52,520 nucleotides of DNA from Bacteroidota bacterium (GCA_024743405.1 JANSWP010000051.1:1-52520); one strand, 5' to 3'. Counted from the first letter of the stretch, positions 19,201 through 28,231 are shown. Program-made: numbers and translations. Notes: generated by a model not told the origin, from the letters alone.

Positions 19201-19516
19201 AAGCGATTTGAAAAAAATGGAAGATGAAATGGATTCAATCAGCACATCGATGTATGGAGACCGTTTGAAAGGTACCTTAGATTTGCCGGCTGATTATTCA
19301 ATCGCTTCAAGAGTTGGCTCAGTTTTAGGAGAGATGTGGGGTTCAACTTCGGCACCGACAAATACTCAAAAGGAAGGTTTCCGAATTGCCAAAAAAGCTT
19401 TTACACCGATTTTGGAGCGATTTAATAAATTTGTTTCAGGTGACTTGAAAAGTATGGAGGATAGATTGAATCAGTTGGGTGCTCCTTATACGCCTGGAAG
19501 GAAAATTGAAGAGTAA
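16220..19516 (+). CDS. Secreted VPS10/BNR-repeat protein
   Basis: A large exported protein (1098 residues) with signal peptide MKKVFYLFLAMAFLMPSSHL ending FAQ. Many BNR/sortilin-type repeats of the form Y-S-D-G-G-x-x-W follow: GIYKSEDGGRSW, GVYKSIDGGENW, GMQKSMDGGKTW, QVSNDGGKTF and VDGGGHWKKL. They predict one or two large beta-propellers over about residues 50-760. The rest is a beta-sandwich-like and helical C-terminal part. Such proteins are common in Bacteroidota and are often annotated as glycosyl hydrolases without evidence. An ATG 30 bp upstream lacks a signal-peptide fit. A terminator follows. Confidence 0.85.
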   Translation: MKKVFYLFLAMAFLMPSSHLFAQKKKKKDESKDKTETPKYFLDTVSLSGLKWRNIGPAFTSGRIADIAVHPDNRSVYYVATASGGVWKTTNSGTTYQPIFDGQGSYSIGCVTIDPSNPNIIWVGTGENNNQRSVGYGDGIYKSEDGGRSWKHKGLKESEHIGKIIVHPDNSDVIWVAAIGPLWSGGGDRGVYKSIDGGENWEAVLTVDENTGCTDLVMDPRNPDILYAAMYQRRRRQFTYVGGGAGSGMQKSMDGGKTWKKINSGLPSVMGRIGLSISSADPEIIYAMVEAEKGSGFYRTTSRGARWEKRSSYFTRGNYYSEIVAHPTKPDVVFAMDTYMQVSNDGGKTFSSVNENYKHVDNHSMWIDPNDTNYYLVGCDGGIYESFDASKTWHYKDNLPVTQFYKVAVDNSKPFYYVYGGTQDNFSMGGPSRTRNQHGIVNHDWFVTQGGDGFESAIDPDNPNIVYAQYQYGGITRYDKATGERMGIQPKPRDGEDAYRWNWDAPLATSVHKSGRVYYAANKVFRSDDRANTWEVISPDLTRQLDRNTFKVMGRVQSMDAVAKNASTSQYGTIVSFSESPINENLLYAGTDDGLIQITEDGGKNWTKISSFPDVPDQTFVYMLLASQHDENVVYACFNNHRNGDFKPYFYKSSDKGKTWKSMNANLPERGSTYSVAEDHVNKDLLFVGTEFSCFVTVDGGGHWKKLSAGLPTIAVRDIAIQQRENDLVIATFGRGFYVLDDYSPLRRTDKETFAKDADIFPIKDALVFVERTPLGLRGNAFQGDAYYSAKNPPVGATFTYFVKDKYKTLKARRQAAEKKLIKEGKDVRYPTYEELKAEREEESSYLEFTIRDNAGSIIRKMKTGLKKGVNRIVWDGRLADYRPVSLRSSSGSIFGNPSTGLRAMPGKYSVSLSQSINGEMKELVPPTNFNLEFLEGTTLPAADKKALADFQAEVGTLQGKFSAMGSQMRDVNNKLRHIRKAVYAMSTPTNDLTSDLKKMEDEMDSISTSMYGDRLKGTLDLPADYSIASRVGSVLGEMWGSTSAPTNTQKEGFRIAKKAFTPILERFNKFVSGDLKSMEDRLNQLGAPYTPGRKIEE

Positions 19517-19544
19517 TTTGTTGAATCACTAATTATATAAAATG

Positions 19545-19587
19545 GGCTGATTTTTGCTATTTTATTGGCAAAAATCAGCCTTTATTT
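19545..19587 (+). terminator. Rho-independent terminator
   Basis: A perfect 13-bp stem, GGCTGATTTTTGC paired with GCAAAAATCAGCC, with a 10-base loop, followed by TTTATTT. It lies 28 bp after the VPS10/BNR gene stop and separates it from the toxin-antitoxin pair. Confidence 0.85.
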
Positions 19588-19599
19588 GAACAATTAAGC

Positions 19600-19761
19600 A
19601 TGAGTTTATTAGACCCAGAAGCAGAAAAAAACAAGGAGACTCCCCAACCCGAATGGACGGATTATGATGAGACGATGTTAGAAAAATCCATTAAAGAATT
19701 AGAAAAATGGAAATTCGCTGAACATGAAAAAGTAATAAAAAAAATCAGAAAACAATACTAA
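19600..19761 (+). CDS. Small antitoxin of a RelE/ParE-type module
   Basis: A 53-residue, highly charged helical protein (begins MSLLDPEAEKNKETPQPEWT, ends KKIRKQY). The stop is followed after one base by the ATG of a RelE/ParE-like toxin, the order and coupling typical of type II toxin-antitoxin operons. It is too short to hold a normal DNA-binding domain plus toxin-binding tail, so it may only bind the toxin. The assignment rests on position and composition; no family is recognised. Confidence 0.65.
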   Translation: MSLLDPEAEKNKETPQPEWTDYDETMLEKSIKELEKWKFAEHEKVIKKIRKQY

Positions 19762-19762
19762 A

Positions 19763-20044
19763 ATGAGCCTACCCCTTTATTGGACTCCAACCGCAAAAGA
19801 CGAATTCAATAATCTTTTGAAAATAATTGAAACAGAAGGAACACGAGATTCTGTGTTGCGCTTCTTGGATAAAACGGAAGAAGCAATCGCTATTATAACT
19901 GAATCACCAAGGTCCTTTTCGAGTTTTGAACATAATGACCGATTTCGAATTGCTGCTATTGATGAGAATACCTTTATGATTTTTCAAGTGGCTAGAGTCA
20001 ATCTCCGATTGATTTATTTTTGGGATAATCGAAAAGGAAAATGA
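19763..20044 (+). CDS. RelE/ParE-family toxin
   Basis: A 93-residue protein with the compact RelE/ParE pattern: LYWTPTAKDEFNNLLKII at the start, a central DKTEEAIAIITESPRSF helix, FRIAAIDENTFMIFQV, and the terminal strand LRLIYFWDNRKGK. Members either cleave mRNA on the ribosome (RelE) or poison DNA gyrase (ParE). The C-terminal FWDNR ending is common in Bacteroidota ParE/RelE-like proteins. It is preceded by one base and its antitoxin. Which target applies is not decidable here. Confidence 0.8.
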   Translation: MSLPLYWTPTAKDEFNNLLKIIETEGTRDSVLRFLDKTEEAIAIITESPRSFSSFEHNDRFRIAAIDENTFMIFQVARVNLRLIYFWDNRKGK

Positions 20045-20088
20045 GTACTATTTTAGGGTTTCAATTGGAGCGACTTTATCTGTTTTTA

Positions 20089-20709
20089 TTAAATGTGATA
20101 TGCAGCATCCATATACATCGTTGAGCCACTCTCTTTTTCTGCTTTCGTTTTCAATTCCTTCAAAATACCCCCTACTTTGATTGATTTTTCTGGTAGTTTT
20201 TCCTTCCCTTTTATATGTGCTATGACAAAAGATTCACCTGAATTTTCATCTGTTAAATCATAAACATCATATTGATCCATTATTGGAACCATCATAAAAG
20301 AGGTCACATCTCCAGCTTGGATAGGAACATAAATAAAGCCTGAGAACTCAGTTTTCGATTCTTTCAATCTTGGAACACCAGTTAGCAATACACTTGAAGA
20401 AACCGTGGCTGTGGATTCAACTTCAGAAAGGGGAATTTCTTGAGCCTTAAATTTCTGATATTTCTTTTTTAATTTATCATTTAACTTCGAAAGAACTTTT
20501 TGTTGACCGAATTCATCCAATTTCGATAGAGACATTTGAAGGAAAAGCATGAGGGATTGGTAACTACGACCCAATCCAACAGCTTTGCTCAATTCTGCCC
20601 CAGAAATTACTCCGTCATTGGCTTCTGTGAAAAAATTGAAGAATCGACCACCGTTGTCTAATGATTTCATTGCTTGGGTAACAGAGGCGAAAGGCGTTAT
20701 CTTTTTCAT
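20089..20709 (-). CDS. Conserved protein of unknown function
   Basis: 206 residues, no signal peptide and no membrane segment. An N-terminal helical part contains NDGVISGAELSKAVG, which resembles one EF-hand-like loop, but a second one is not visible. A lysine-rich helix (DKLKKKYQKFKAQE) follows, then a beta-rich half (FSGFIYVPIQAGDVTSFMMV). I do not recognise the family. It stands alone on this strand between the toxin gene (convergent) and otsAB. Confidence 0.7.
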   Translation of the reverse strand: MKKITPFASVTQAMKSLDNGGRFFNFFTEANDGVISGAELSKAVGLGRSYQSLMLFLQMSLSKLDEFGQQKVLSKLNDKLKKKYQKFKAQEIPLSEVESTATVSSSVLLTGVPRLKESKTEFSGFIYVPIQAGDVTSFMMVPIMDQYDVYDLTDENSGESFVIAHIKGKEKLPEKSIKVGGILKELKTKAEKESGSTMYMDAAYHI

Positions 20710-20871
20710 GTTGAGATTTTATTAACCTTAGAGCTTAGTGTTCGCATTGAAGTCTGAATGTAGGAAGGTGCAACACACAAATTCTAAGAAAGCCTCGAAG
20801 TTGAAGATTTCTATTATCATTAGCCAGTCCCTTAGACGAATACTTGTCAAAAGCCGATTGGGAGGTTTATT

Positions 20872-23046
20872 CTATTTTGTCATTTCATTCAATAATTGAC
20901 GAACCTCCTCAACTTTTCTTACGTGAAATCGAGCGTCCGATTTTTCTAATCCAACTTTTACAGTGAAAGCTTCATTAGTTAAAGCTTTAAAAATATCCTC
21001 ATCGGTGTGGTCATCCCCGATGGCGAAAATGAAGTCATATCTACCCCCATTAAGCCAATTAAACAGTGCTTTACCTTTGTTTACACCAGCGCTTTTGATT
21101 TCGATTACTTTATTTCCTTCCAAAACCTGTAAGTCCAAATTAGCAGTTAAATAATTCAATACGTCTCGAAACTCACGAACCCGTTTTTCTCCGAGTCCTT
21201 TGTCAATTTGTCGATAATGCCAAGCCAATGAATATTCCTTTTCTTCAATGAAAGTACCGGGTGTTCTCTCAACAACATTTTCTAAAACTAATCTAATTTC
21301 GTTTTTCCATTGGTTGGAGATTCCTGGGTTTACAGACCATTTCCCATTTTGCTTGATATATACACCATGACCTGCTGCAAAATCAATATCCAAATAACCT
21401 AACCATTCTTCTAACACAGGTTTATCTCGACCACTATTTACAATCACACAATTCTTTTTATCTTGTTTAAGTAGGGTTAAAATTTGAATGACCTCATTAT
21501 CCGGAGATACGGCTTTTGGATCATTTTGAAAACCCATTAATGTGCCATCATAATCAAGTACTAAAAGACGATTTTTGGCATTTCTATAAGCATTTAGTAG
21601 TGCTTTTTTATCTTCTGAATTTAGTGTTTTGACAGCTTGATTTTTTTGTTGTTCCATGAGATTCATTTGTTCTTTCATAAAGTTTTCTGCCCAAGACTTT
21701 ACCGTATGTATTTTGAGCCTTTTTTGCATTTTTTCTAATCTAAATGCTTGCTCTTTTTCATTCATTTCTAGTGCCTGAATCATAGCGGCTACTAAGTCAT
21801 TTGCATCTTGTGGGTTAACGATAAGTGCATCGGTCAATTCATTGGACGCACCAGCCATTTCGCTCAAAATTAAAACTCCTTTTTTTGTGGCTTCTTTGGA
21901 GGCAATATATTCTTTGGCGACCAAATTCATCCCATCACGAAGGGGGGTAATCATTGCTATATCTGCGACTTGGTAGAGGGTAGTCAATTCTGCCCATGTC
22001 AATGATCGATACATATAATTGATAGGGGACCAATTAAAAGTCGAGTATTTAGAGTTAATGGCTCCTACAAGTGTATCTACTTCATTTTTGAGTTCTGAGT
22101 ATGTGTCCACATTTGAACGAGAAGGCACGACAATCATGACAAAGGTAACTTTGGATTGATATTGTGGATTTTCTATAAGAAATTTTTCAAATGCTTTAAT
22201 TCGTTGAGGAATCCCTTTGGTGTAGTCTAATCGGTCAATAGAAATTATTAACTTTTGACGATTGGCCAGTTGCTTAATAATAAATGTTTTGTCTTCTTCA
22301 AAAAGGTTGGTCTCTGTTGAGGCGTATTTATTGTAATCAATCCCCATAGGAAAAACATCGACATTAATCAAGCGGTTTTCAATTGTGATTTTTCCAAATT
22401 GATGCTCATGACCAGTGATTCGATATGCGGCACTCAAAAAATGTCGCATATAACCGAATGTATGAAATCCAATTTGGTCAGCACCTAAAACGCCTTTTAA
22501 AATCTCTTTACGCCAAGGCAGCATCCTGAAGATTTCATATGAAGGAAAGGGAATATGTAAGAAGAAGCCGATGGAAATATTCGGGAAGTGTTCCCGAATC
22601 ATGCCAGGCAATAGCATTAATTGATAATCATGTACCCAAACATAATCATTAGGTCGAACATTTTTGATCACAACTTCGGCAAAGGCTCTATTCACTTGTT
22701 GATAGGCTTCCCAATATTCATCTTGATAGGTAGTGAATTGGGTGAAATAATGAAAATGAGGCCAAATGACTTTATTACTAAAGCCTTCGTAATATAATTC
22801 GATATCCTTTTTCGATAAAAAAACTGGAATCAAACTATCCTTTTCTAAATCAATTTTTATGTCTTCTTTTTGCTTAGCATTTTTGATAGGAACACCTGGC
22901 CATCCAATCCATAATCGTTCAATAGAGGCATCTAAAGAGGCTAAACCCGTTGCTAAACCACCAGCACTTGGGTGATAAAACAATTCGCCATGTTTTTTAT
23001 CAATGGTTACAGGAAGTCTATTTGAAATTATTATTAGTCTAGACAT
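20872..23046 (-). CDS. otsA/otsB: Bifunctional trehalose-6-phosphate synthase/phosphatase
   Basis: Makes trehalose from UDP-glucose and glucose-6-phosphate in two steps on one 724-residue chain. Residues 1-465 are the GT20 synthase, with [35 protein letters not shown] (271-278) and [12 protein letters not shown]. Residues about 490-724 are a HAD phosphatase with LDYDGTL (nucleophile Asp498), [13 protein letters not shown] and [13 protein letters not shown]. Trehalose is a compatible solute and stress protectant. A GC-rich terminator-like hairpin ends 17 bp before the start codon, so expression probably depends on read-through or on a promoter inside the upstream gene. Confidence 0.95.
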   Translation of the reverse strand: MSRLIIISNRLPVTIDKKHGELFYHPSAGGLATGLASLDASIERLWIGWPGVPIKNAKQKEDIKIDLEKDSLIPVFLSKKDIELYYEGFSNKVIWPHFHYFTQFTTYQDEYWEAYQQVNRAFAEVVIKNVRPNDYVWVHDYQLMLLPGMIREHFPNISIGFFLHIPFPSYEIFRMLPWRKEILKGVLGADQIGFHTFGYMRHFLSAAYRITGHEHQFGKITIENRLINVDVFPMGIDYNKYASTETNLFEEDKTFIIKQLANRQKLIISIDRLDYTKGIPQRIKAFEKFLIENPQYQSKVTFVMIVVPSRSNVDTYSELKNEVDTLVGAINSKYSTFNWSPINYMYRSLTWAELTTLYQVADIAMITPLRDGMNLVAKEYIASKEATKKGVLILSEMAGASNELTDALIVNPQDANDLVAAMIQALEMNEKEQAFRLEKMQKRLKIHTVKSWAENFMKEQMNLMEQQKNQAVKTLNSEDKKALLNAYRNAKNRLLVLDYDGTLMGFQNDPKAVSPDNEVIQILTLLKQDKKNCVIVNSGRDKPVLEEWLGYLDIDFAAGHGVYIKQNGKWSVNPGISNQWKNEIRLVLENVVERTPGTFIEEKEYSLAWHYRQIDKGLGEKRVREFRDVLNYLTANLDLQVLEGNKVIEIKSAGVNKGKALFNWLNGGRYDFIFAIGDDHTDEDIFKALTNEAFTVKVGLEKSDARFHVRKVEEVRQLLNEMTK

Positions 23047-23055
23047 AAATTAGTG

Positions 23056-23095
23056 AAAATAAAATGAGCGGTCGGAGATGCACCGACCGCTCATT
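23056..23095 (-). terminator. Terminator-like hairpin before otsAB
   Basis: A perfect 13-bp GC-rich inverted repeat, AATGAGCGGTCGG and CCGACCGCTCATT (23063-23095), with a 7-base loop. On the minus strand it is followed by TTTATTTT. It terminates the upstream helical-protein gene. It also lies immediately in front of the otsAB start in a gap of only 72 bp, so it may act as an attenuator or translational control element. Confidence 0.75.
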
Positions 23096-23118
23096 AAATA
23101 CAATAAATAAGATATTGT

Positions 23119-24513
23119 TTAAGCTACCGGCTTTTTCCTTTTTCTTCTTGTTTTAAACAATTCAACAACTTCTTTTTCTTTCAAGAATTTCAAATCTTGG
23201 AAGGTAACACCTACGAATTTTTTAATGTCTTGATAATCTTTTCCTCGTTTATCTGTATAGAATTTAAGCAGCTTACGAACATAAGCCATAAATAGATCTT
23301 TCACATCCTGGTTAAACTGTTGGTTTTGGAATATCTTCATGTAAACTGTGAAGGTTCTAGTCAATTGAAAAAATTCACGATATTCTCTTTGCTCCAAGTT
23401 CTTCATCAATCGCGCAATATAGCTGTAAATAGTTTTACGAGCACATTCATTCAATAAAGAAAGACCTCTATGTTGTGTATAAAATTCCTTAACCGCTTCT
23501 TGTGCTTCTTCATGGACGTAACCTTTGCTATGGATAATATCTAACAGATTATAATATTCTGACAATTCATCATTTACTGACTTATCTAGAAGGTTAGATA
23601 CTCTATCGTCCGCTTTATTATCCAACTTTAACTCTGGGTCATTGTGAAATTCAAGATTCAATCTTAACCAAGATTCTTCAAAACCGTTCCAGTCTTTCCG
23701 AGTCGTATTGAGTACTGAAGATAAGTGTGCTTGATTTTCTTCATTTAGATCAAAGAAATTGGCATATAATCCTAAAATTTGAAGATGTTCCTGGGTGCCC
23801 TGGAATTCTTTATTTGAAATGAGTTCTTTGATGAAAGGAATAACACTTGAATTATCGGCTTTCAAGTTAATTCTATACTTCATGAAAATTTTCACCTCAG
23901 ACCATAAAACTTTAAGTTCGGACATATTGGTTGGAAAGTCAGCTGTCATGAAATTGTGATCTCGAAACTGTCTTTTATACCGATCATGTAAAACTTTACG
24001 AACTCGAATATCACGATATTTTTCTAATTTTTGACCCTGCAAGAAATACATTATTCTTCGATTCTCGATAGGTGTAATAAGGTTAGTTATCCATATATCA
24101 CTACTTAAAGAGAATCCCATTTGGATGGATTGTCCAATTCGTTTTTTTAGAATATCAAAATTGGCAGAATTACAAATTGCCATCAAAACAGCTTTAAAAT
24201 GCTCTTGCGGTCGCTTGTATTTGTAATTTTCGTTTATCTCTCCCCGCAAAACAGAATAACCCAGAATTTTAGGTAAATACAAACCTTCGAAATCATCTTG
24301 CAACAGCCTCTCTTCGAATGGAATAATTTGTAATGGGTGGAATTCAGAAAGTTTATCGTAAAGTAAGCCGATTTGAGGCTCAAACATTTCTTTTAGGCGA
24401 GTATACTGAGCTTCTTCTTCCTCCTCAAGATACAGCGCTAATTCTTCGGAAGCCTGCAATTCTTTTGCGATTCGTTCTAATTCGTCGCTGTACTCTTTGT
24501 TTAATGCTTGCAT
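23119..24513 (-). CDS. Helical cytoplasmic protein of unknown function
   Basis: 464 residues, almost entirely predicted helix and very rich in Glu, Lys and Leu. It has an acidic coiled-coil-like start (ELQASEELALYLEEEEEAQ) and a basic tail (FKTRRKRKKPVA). No signal peptide, membrane helix or catalytic motif is visible. It has its own terminator just downstream. I do not recognise the family; its neighbour otsAB suggests nothing specific. Confidence 0.75.
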   Translation of the reverse strand: MQALNKEYSDELERIAKELQASEELALYLEEEEEAQYTRLKEMFEPQIGLLYDKLSEFHPLQIIPFEERLLQDDFEGLYLPKILGYSVLRGEINENYKYKRPQEHFKAVLMAICNSANFDILKKRIGQSIQMGFSLSSDIWITNLITPIENRRIMYFLQGQKLEKYRDIRVRKVLHDRYKRQFRDHNFMTADFPTNMSELKVLWSEVKIFMKYRINLKADNSSVIPFIKELISNKEFQGTQEHLQILGLYANFFDLNEENQAHLSSVLNTTRKDWNGFEESWLRLNLEFHNDPELKLDNKADDRVSNLLDKSVNDELSEYYNLLDIIHSKGYVHEEAQEAVKEFYTQHRGLSLLNECARKTIYSYIARLMKNLEQREYREFFQLTRTFTVYMKIFQNQQFNQDVKDLFMAYVRKLLKFYTDKRGKDYQDIKKFVGVTFQDLKFLKEKEVVELFKTRRKRKKPVA

Positions 24514-24630
24514 TATATGGTGATTTGTGAATGGTGATTAAAGATTGGTAATTTATTAGGAATGAAGGTTACATAAAGTTTCTTCCCTAATATCGAACAG
24601 CCAATAATATAATCCCGATTTACTATTTTT

Positions 24631-24670
24631 TAAAAGAACCTGATAGAGCAGTTAAGCTCTATCAGGTTCT
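24631..24670 (-). terminator. Terminator after the LytTR operon
   Basis: A perfect 15-bp inverted repeat, AGAACCTGATAGAGC and its complement (24635-24649, 24656-24670), with a 6-base loop. On the minus strand it is followed by TTTAAAAAAT. It lies about 120 bp downstream of the response-regulator stop. Confidence 0.65.
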
Positions 24671-24791
24671 AATTTTCGGCTGAATTTGCCGAATCAACTT
24701 ATTTAAATCAATTTTTCGAGGTTCGCAAAAGTAAGTTTTACTTATGGAACATTCAAATGAAATAAGTTAAAGTTTTAAACCATTATTTGCT

Positions 24792-25496
24792 CTATCCTTT
24801 CTTTAGTTTTTCCATCAGCATCTCTTTATACGTATTAGCTATAGGCAACTTTTCCATTCCGATTTTAACCAAATTACCTTCAATAAATTCAATTTTATTT
24901 AAAGCAATAATGTGAGAACGGTGTATTCGAAAAAATTCACTTTTCGGTAATTCATTTTCTAGTTGGCTTAATTTTTCTTTCGTTAAGAAGGTCTTTTTTG
25001 GAGTAATTATTTTTACATAATCTCCATACGCTTTAAGTGCAGTAATGTCTTGGTAATCAATTTTATATAGTTTTTTATCTGATTTGATAAATAAAAATTC
25101 AGATGATTTTTCATCTCGATTTAGTGACTGAATGAAGGCTAACTTTTCTTCAACTTTTTGAACCGCTTTAATAAATCTTTCCAATGAAAATGGTTTCAAT
25201 AGATAATCGACTGCTTCTAGTTCAAACCCTTCGATAGCATATTCCGGATAAGCAGTTGTAAAAACAACCAACGGTGGGTTTGTTAGGGATTTCATCAAAC
25301 TTAAACCAGATAATTTAGGCATATTTATATCTAAGAAGAGTACATCTATTTTTTCCTTTTTCAATATTTCCATCGCTTCAAATGCGTTTTCGCAAGAGCC
25401 AATAGATTCTATATTGGGCATTTCTTTAACATATTTTTCCAAAATTCTTATAGAAAGTGGTTCATCATCAATAATCAGGCAACGGATTGAATTCAT
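24792..25496 (-). CDS. LytTR-family response regulator
   Basis: A 234-residue regulator. The receiver domain (1-120) has the acidic pair IIDDEP and phosphoacceptor Asp56 (LFLDINMP). The C-terminal LytTR DNA-binding domain contains DITALKAYGDYVKI and FFRIHRSHIIALNKI. It lies 3 bp downstream of a LytS-type kinase, forming a standard Bacteroidota two-component pair. Its target genes are not identifiable. Confidence 0.93.
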   Translation of the reverse strand: MNSIRCLIIDDEPLSIRILEKYVKEMPNIESIGSCENAFEAMEILKKEKIDVLFLDINMPKLSGLSLMKSLTNPPLVVFTTAYPEYAIEGFELEAVDYLLKPFSLERFIKAVQKVEEKLAFIQSLNRDEKSSEFLFIKSDKKLYKIDYQDITALKAYGDYVKIITPKKTFLTKEKLSQLENELPKSEFFRIHRSHIIALNKIEFIEGNLVKIGMEKLPIANTYKEMLMEKLKKG

Positions 25497-25499
25497 AAA

Positions 25500-26552
25500 T
25501 TACAAATTAAGGATTTCTAATTCAATGGAGAAAATATTGGGATCATCTGAAATTTTCAAGTTGTGTTTTTTAGGATACAATAAGGATAATCTTCTTTTGA
25601 CGTTCTTCAGTCCAAAGCCCTTGTATTTTTCGGGGCTTATCTCATCTAATTCCCCTTTATTGTTTTCTGTATTGAATATTAATTTTTTTTCTGTAATTGT
25701 TAGTTCTATGCTTATATAAGCATTGTTTATATCACCCTTGATTCCATGCTTAAAGCCATTTTCCACAAATGGAATAAAAATCATCGGAGGGATTTGAATA
25801 TTGGTTGGATCACCATTAACGGTAAAGTGGATTTTGGCTTTATTATTTGTCCTTAACTTCTGTAATTCTAAATAGTTTTCAAGGTATTCAATCTCTTTTT
25901 TTAACGGTACAAAATGGTCGTTAGATTCATATAACATATAGCGCATTCCTTGAGATAACTTGAGGATTAATTCAGGTATCCGATCATCCTTATCTAATGC
26001 CAGTGAATACAAATTATTGAGACTATTAAACAAAAAATGCGGGTTTATTTGCGACTTTAATGCACTTAGTTCTGCATTGAGTTTTTCTTTTTCAAGATTA
26101 TTGATAATAGATTGATTTTCAATTAGTTTAAACCATCCTTTTGATAGTTTTAAGAGCATCGTAATCACAATATAAGCGATGATAAACTGAGCAATATCTT
26201 TGAATTGGTAATAGGAAATAAAATAATAGTCTGGAAATAATTTATTGGACAGATAATTAAAGGTAAATAAGTTAAAATATATGCCAACTAATATAGTGGC
26301 GATTAAGGAGAGGAGGTATAAGAAGTATTTTTTTTTTTGTAAAAAACGGGGTATGAAAAATAATAAATTGGGATAAACGACAAGGAATAAACTCAAATGA
26401 AATAGGGCTGTATAGACGAGGTTTATTCTCAATAATTCATCACCATATTCCTTTGAGAAAAGTCGATTGAGAACATAGAAGGAAAACACCCAGAATAAAG
26501 CATGTTGAACAACTCTATTCTGGGTGAAATATTTAATAATTAGGTATTTCAT
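25500..26552 (-). CDS. LytS/YehU-type sensor histidine kinase
   Basis: A 350-residue membrane kinase. Four predicted membrane helices in residues about 15-140 form the sensor part. The His_kinase domain has SQINPHFLFNSLNNLY with phosphoacceptor His172. A C-terminal ATPase domain has PPMIFIPFVENGFKHG (N box) and GFGLKNVKRRLSLLY (G box). It is cotranscribed with the LytTR regulator 3 bp downstream. The stimulus is unknown. Confidence 0.93.
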   Translation of the reverse strand: MKYLIIKYFTQNRVVQHALFWVFSFYVLNRLFSKEYGDELLRINLVYTALFHLSLFLVVYPNLLFFIPRFLQKKKYFLYLLSLIATILVGIYFNLFTFNYLSNKLFPDYYFISYYQFKDIAQFIIAYIVITMLLKLSKGWFKLIENQSIINNLEKEKLNAELSALKSQINPHFLFNSLNNLYSLALDKDDRIPELILKLSQGMRYMLYESNDHFVPLKKEIEYLENYLELQKLRTNNKAKIHFTVNGDPTNIQIPPMIFIPFVENGFKHGIKGDINNAYISIELTITEKKLIFNTENNKGELDEISPEKYKGFGLKNVKRRLSLLYPKKHNLKISDDPNIFSIELEILNL

Positions 26553-26607
26553 TATCTATAATTGTGATAGCTTGAGGCTTTTATTATTGCGCGAATGGGT
26601 ATTCAAA

Positions 26608-27264
26608 CTAAAACTTTCGGTGCAATGTAGTTGGATCCAAAAAGGCATCTTCATCATCACCATATTTCATCATAAATTGTTGCAATTCTTCAGGTTGAGC
26701 AGTCAAAACAATGGTACCATCAACATTTTCATGTTTTAATCGTATCCTTTTTTCTTTGAAAAGCTTCTCTAAAAATTCATGATCAAACATACTAATATTG
26801 ACATGGGAATCTGTAATCTCCAATTTTGCGAAGGTATGGACAGGCATTAGATGAAAGGCTTCCATATCATTTATTTGATCCCCTTGAAAGGCAAAATTGT
26901 ATTTTTCTAGGTCTTTTTTGTTTGGATCCTCTCTAAAAAAATCGATGAAATAATTTTCTCCTAGTTGGACAACATGAACATCAAATCTTGCAGCTCTGCC
27001 ATTAAGGTCTACATGAATTAATTTATAATAATCATCATCCGCTTTTTCAAATGACCATAATTCTGGAAGATTTTTTTCTTCATCGTTTAGGGTGATTTCT
27101 AGTTTTTTCTCCTCTAATGGCATATCCGAATTAGTCCATATTCCTAGTAAGTCTTCAATAAAAACTAATTTATCTTTTGTGTAAAGGGGATGAAGCGAAG
27201 GGATACATCCTTGAATAAAAAAACTAGATACAAATAAAAATAGGACAAATAATTTCGTATTCAT
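26608..27264 (-). CDS. Lipoprotein of unknown function
   Basis: 218 residues from the ATG at 27264, with lipoprotein signal MNTKLFVLFLFVSSFFIQGC. A longer frame opens at 27363, but a consensus promoter (27333-27364) overlaps that stretch, so the shorter start is right. The mature part begins IPSLHPLYTKDKLVF and has DLLGIWTN, a pattern of lipocalin-like envelope lipoproteins in Bacteroidota. It lies 55 bp upstream of the LytS kinase on the same strand and may be cotranscribed with it. Confidence 0.8.
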   Translation of the reverse strand: MNTKLFVLFLFVSSFFIQGCIPSLHPLYTKDKLVFIEDLLGIWTNSDMPLEEKKLEITLNDEEKNLPELWSFEKADDDYYKLIHVDLNGRAARFDVHVVQLGENYFIDFFREDPNKKDLEKYNFAFQGDQINDMEAFHLMPVHTFAKLEITDSHVNISMFDHEFLEKLFKEKRIRLKHENVDGTIVLTAQPEELQQFMMKYGDDEDAFLDPTTLHRKF

Positions 27265-27332
27265 TTTCTGTGATTTATGAGTTCGGAGCGTTGATTTGGA
27301 ATTGCCAAATCTACCTCTCCTTTTTATGAAAA

Positions 27333-27364
27333 CAAAACTATTTGGTATGGAGATTAATGACAAA
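27333..27364 (-). promoter_or_regulatory. Consensus Bacteroidota promoter
   Basis: On the minus strand TTTG (27361-27364), exactly 20 bases, then TAGTTTTG (27333-27340). Both boxes match consensus. It predicts a transcript start near 27326, about 60 bases ahead of the lipoprotein start, and may also serve the LytS/LytTR genes. Confidence 0.7.
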
Positions 27365-27424
27365 AATGGTCGTTGAAATGAGGGTTTTTGAAGTTGAAAT
27401 ATAGGCTTTTCTTAGTCTTTTAGT

Positions 27425-28231
27425 TTATCCCAACAATTTTTTCTTTTGCAAAACAAATTCTTCTTGGGTTAATATGCCCTTATCGCGAAGATCACCAAGT
27501 TTTACTATTTGATCTAGTAAATCTTCTTCTGTTTCGTTTGTTGTGTCAAACTCAGATTCAGGCTCTGGGAATGTTTCTAAAAGTCCAATTTTTGATTCTG
27601 GAAGAGCAGCAGTTAGACGATATCCGTTTTTGACGAATGTCTCAAATTGAGGATGAACCCGCAACCAAGCAAGTGACTCGTGCTTGTATATCTTTTCAAA
27701 ATCGACAAAACCAAACTCTACTGCTTTATTGAGGTGAAAAAAAGCAGCGTCACCATCTTCTAAATAAGAATAACAACATCCTAAGTTAAAGTGAGCCGCA
27801 GGATCTTCATAATTTACTCCAAGAGATAATTTGAAATCTTCAATGGCACCTTCAAAATCAAAATCTTTAAATTTTTCAATACCTTCTATTTTGAATCGAT
27901 TGTGTCTAGGTGATTTTCTTGAAAATCGATTGGAAAATGTTGATTTTTTAGGCTGTTTTCGACTGGCATATCCTACATATTGCCTATTGTATTTAGCATC
28001 AAAGTCTTCTTTAGACATTGCCCAAAATAGCATCGCATCAACAAAACTGATAACAGCAGGAATCAGTAGAAAAGGAAATTCGATCCAATAAATAGCTTCA
28101 GCAATGTAAATACCCCAAATAAAGGAGGCTAAGTACAAAATACCAAAAAGTCGCTGTCCTAAATAAAAGCGATGTAACCCAAATACCCCAAATGGGAAGG
28201 CAAAGAAAGCAGCTATAGATTTTTTCTTCAT
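27425..28231 (-). CDS. TM2-TPR-SHOCT domain protein
   Basis: 268 residues in three parts. Residues 1-75 are a TM2 domain (GVFGLHRFYLGQRLFG plus two membrane helices). Residues about 115-190 look like tetratricopeptide repeats (GIEKFKDFDFEGAIEDFKLS, DPAAHFNLGCCYSYLEDGD). The last 35 residues are a SHOCT motif (LGDLRDKGILTQEEFVLQKK). All three are common in bacterial membrane proteins of unknown role. SHOCT and TPR suggest oligomerisation or protein contacts at the inner membrane. It appears monocistronic. Confidence 0.85.
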   Translation of the reverse strand: MKKKSIAAFFAFPFGVFGLHRFYLGQRLFGILYLASFIWGIYIAEAIYWIEFPFLLIPAVISFVDAMLFWAMSKEDFDAKYNRQYVGYASRKQPKKSTFSNRFSRKSPRHNRFKIEGIEKFKDFDFEGAIEDFKLSLGVNYEDPAAHFNLGCCYSYLEDGDAAFFHLNKAVEFGFVDFEKIYKHESLAWLRVHPQFETFVKNGYRLTAALPESKIGLLETFPEPESEFDTTNETEEDLLDQIVKLGDLRDKGILTQEEFVLQKKKLLG

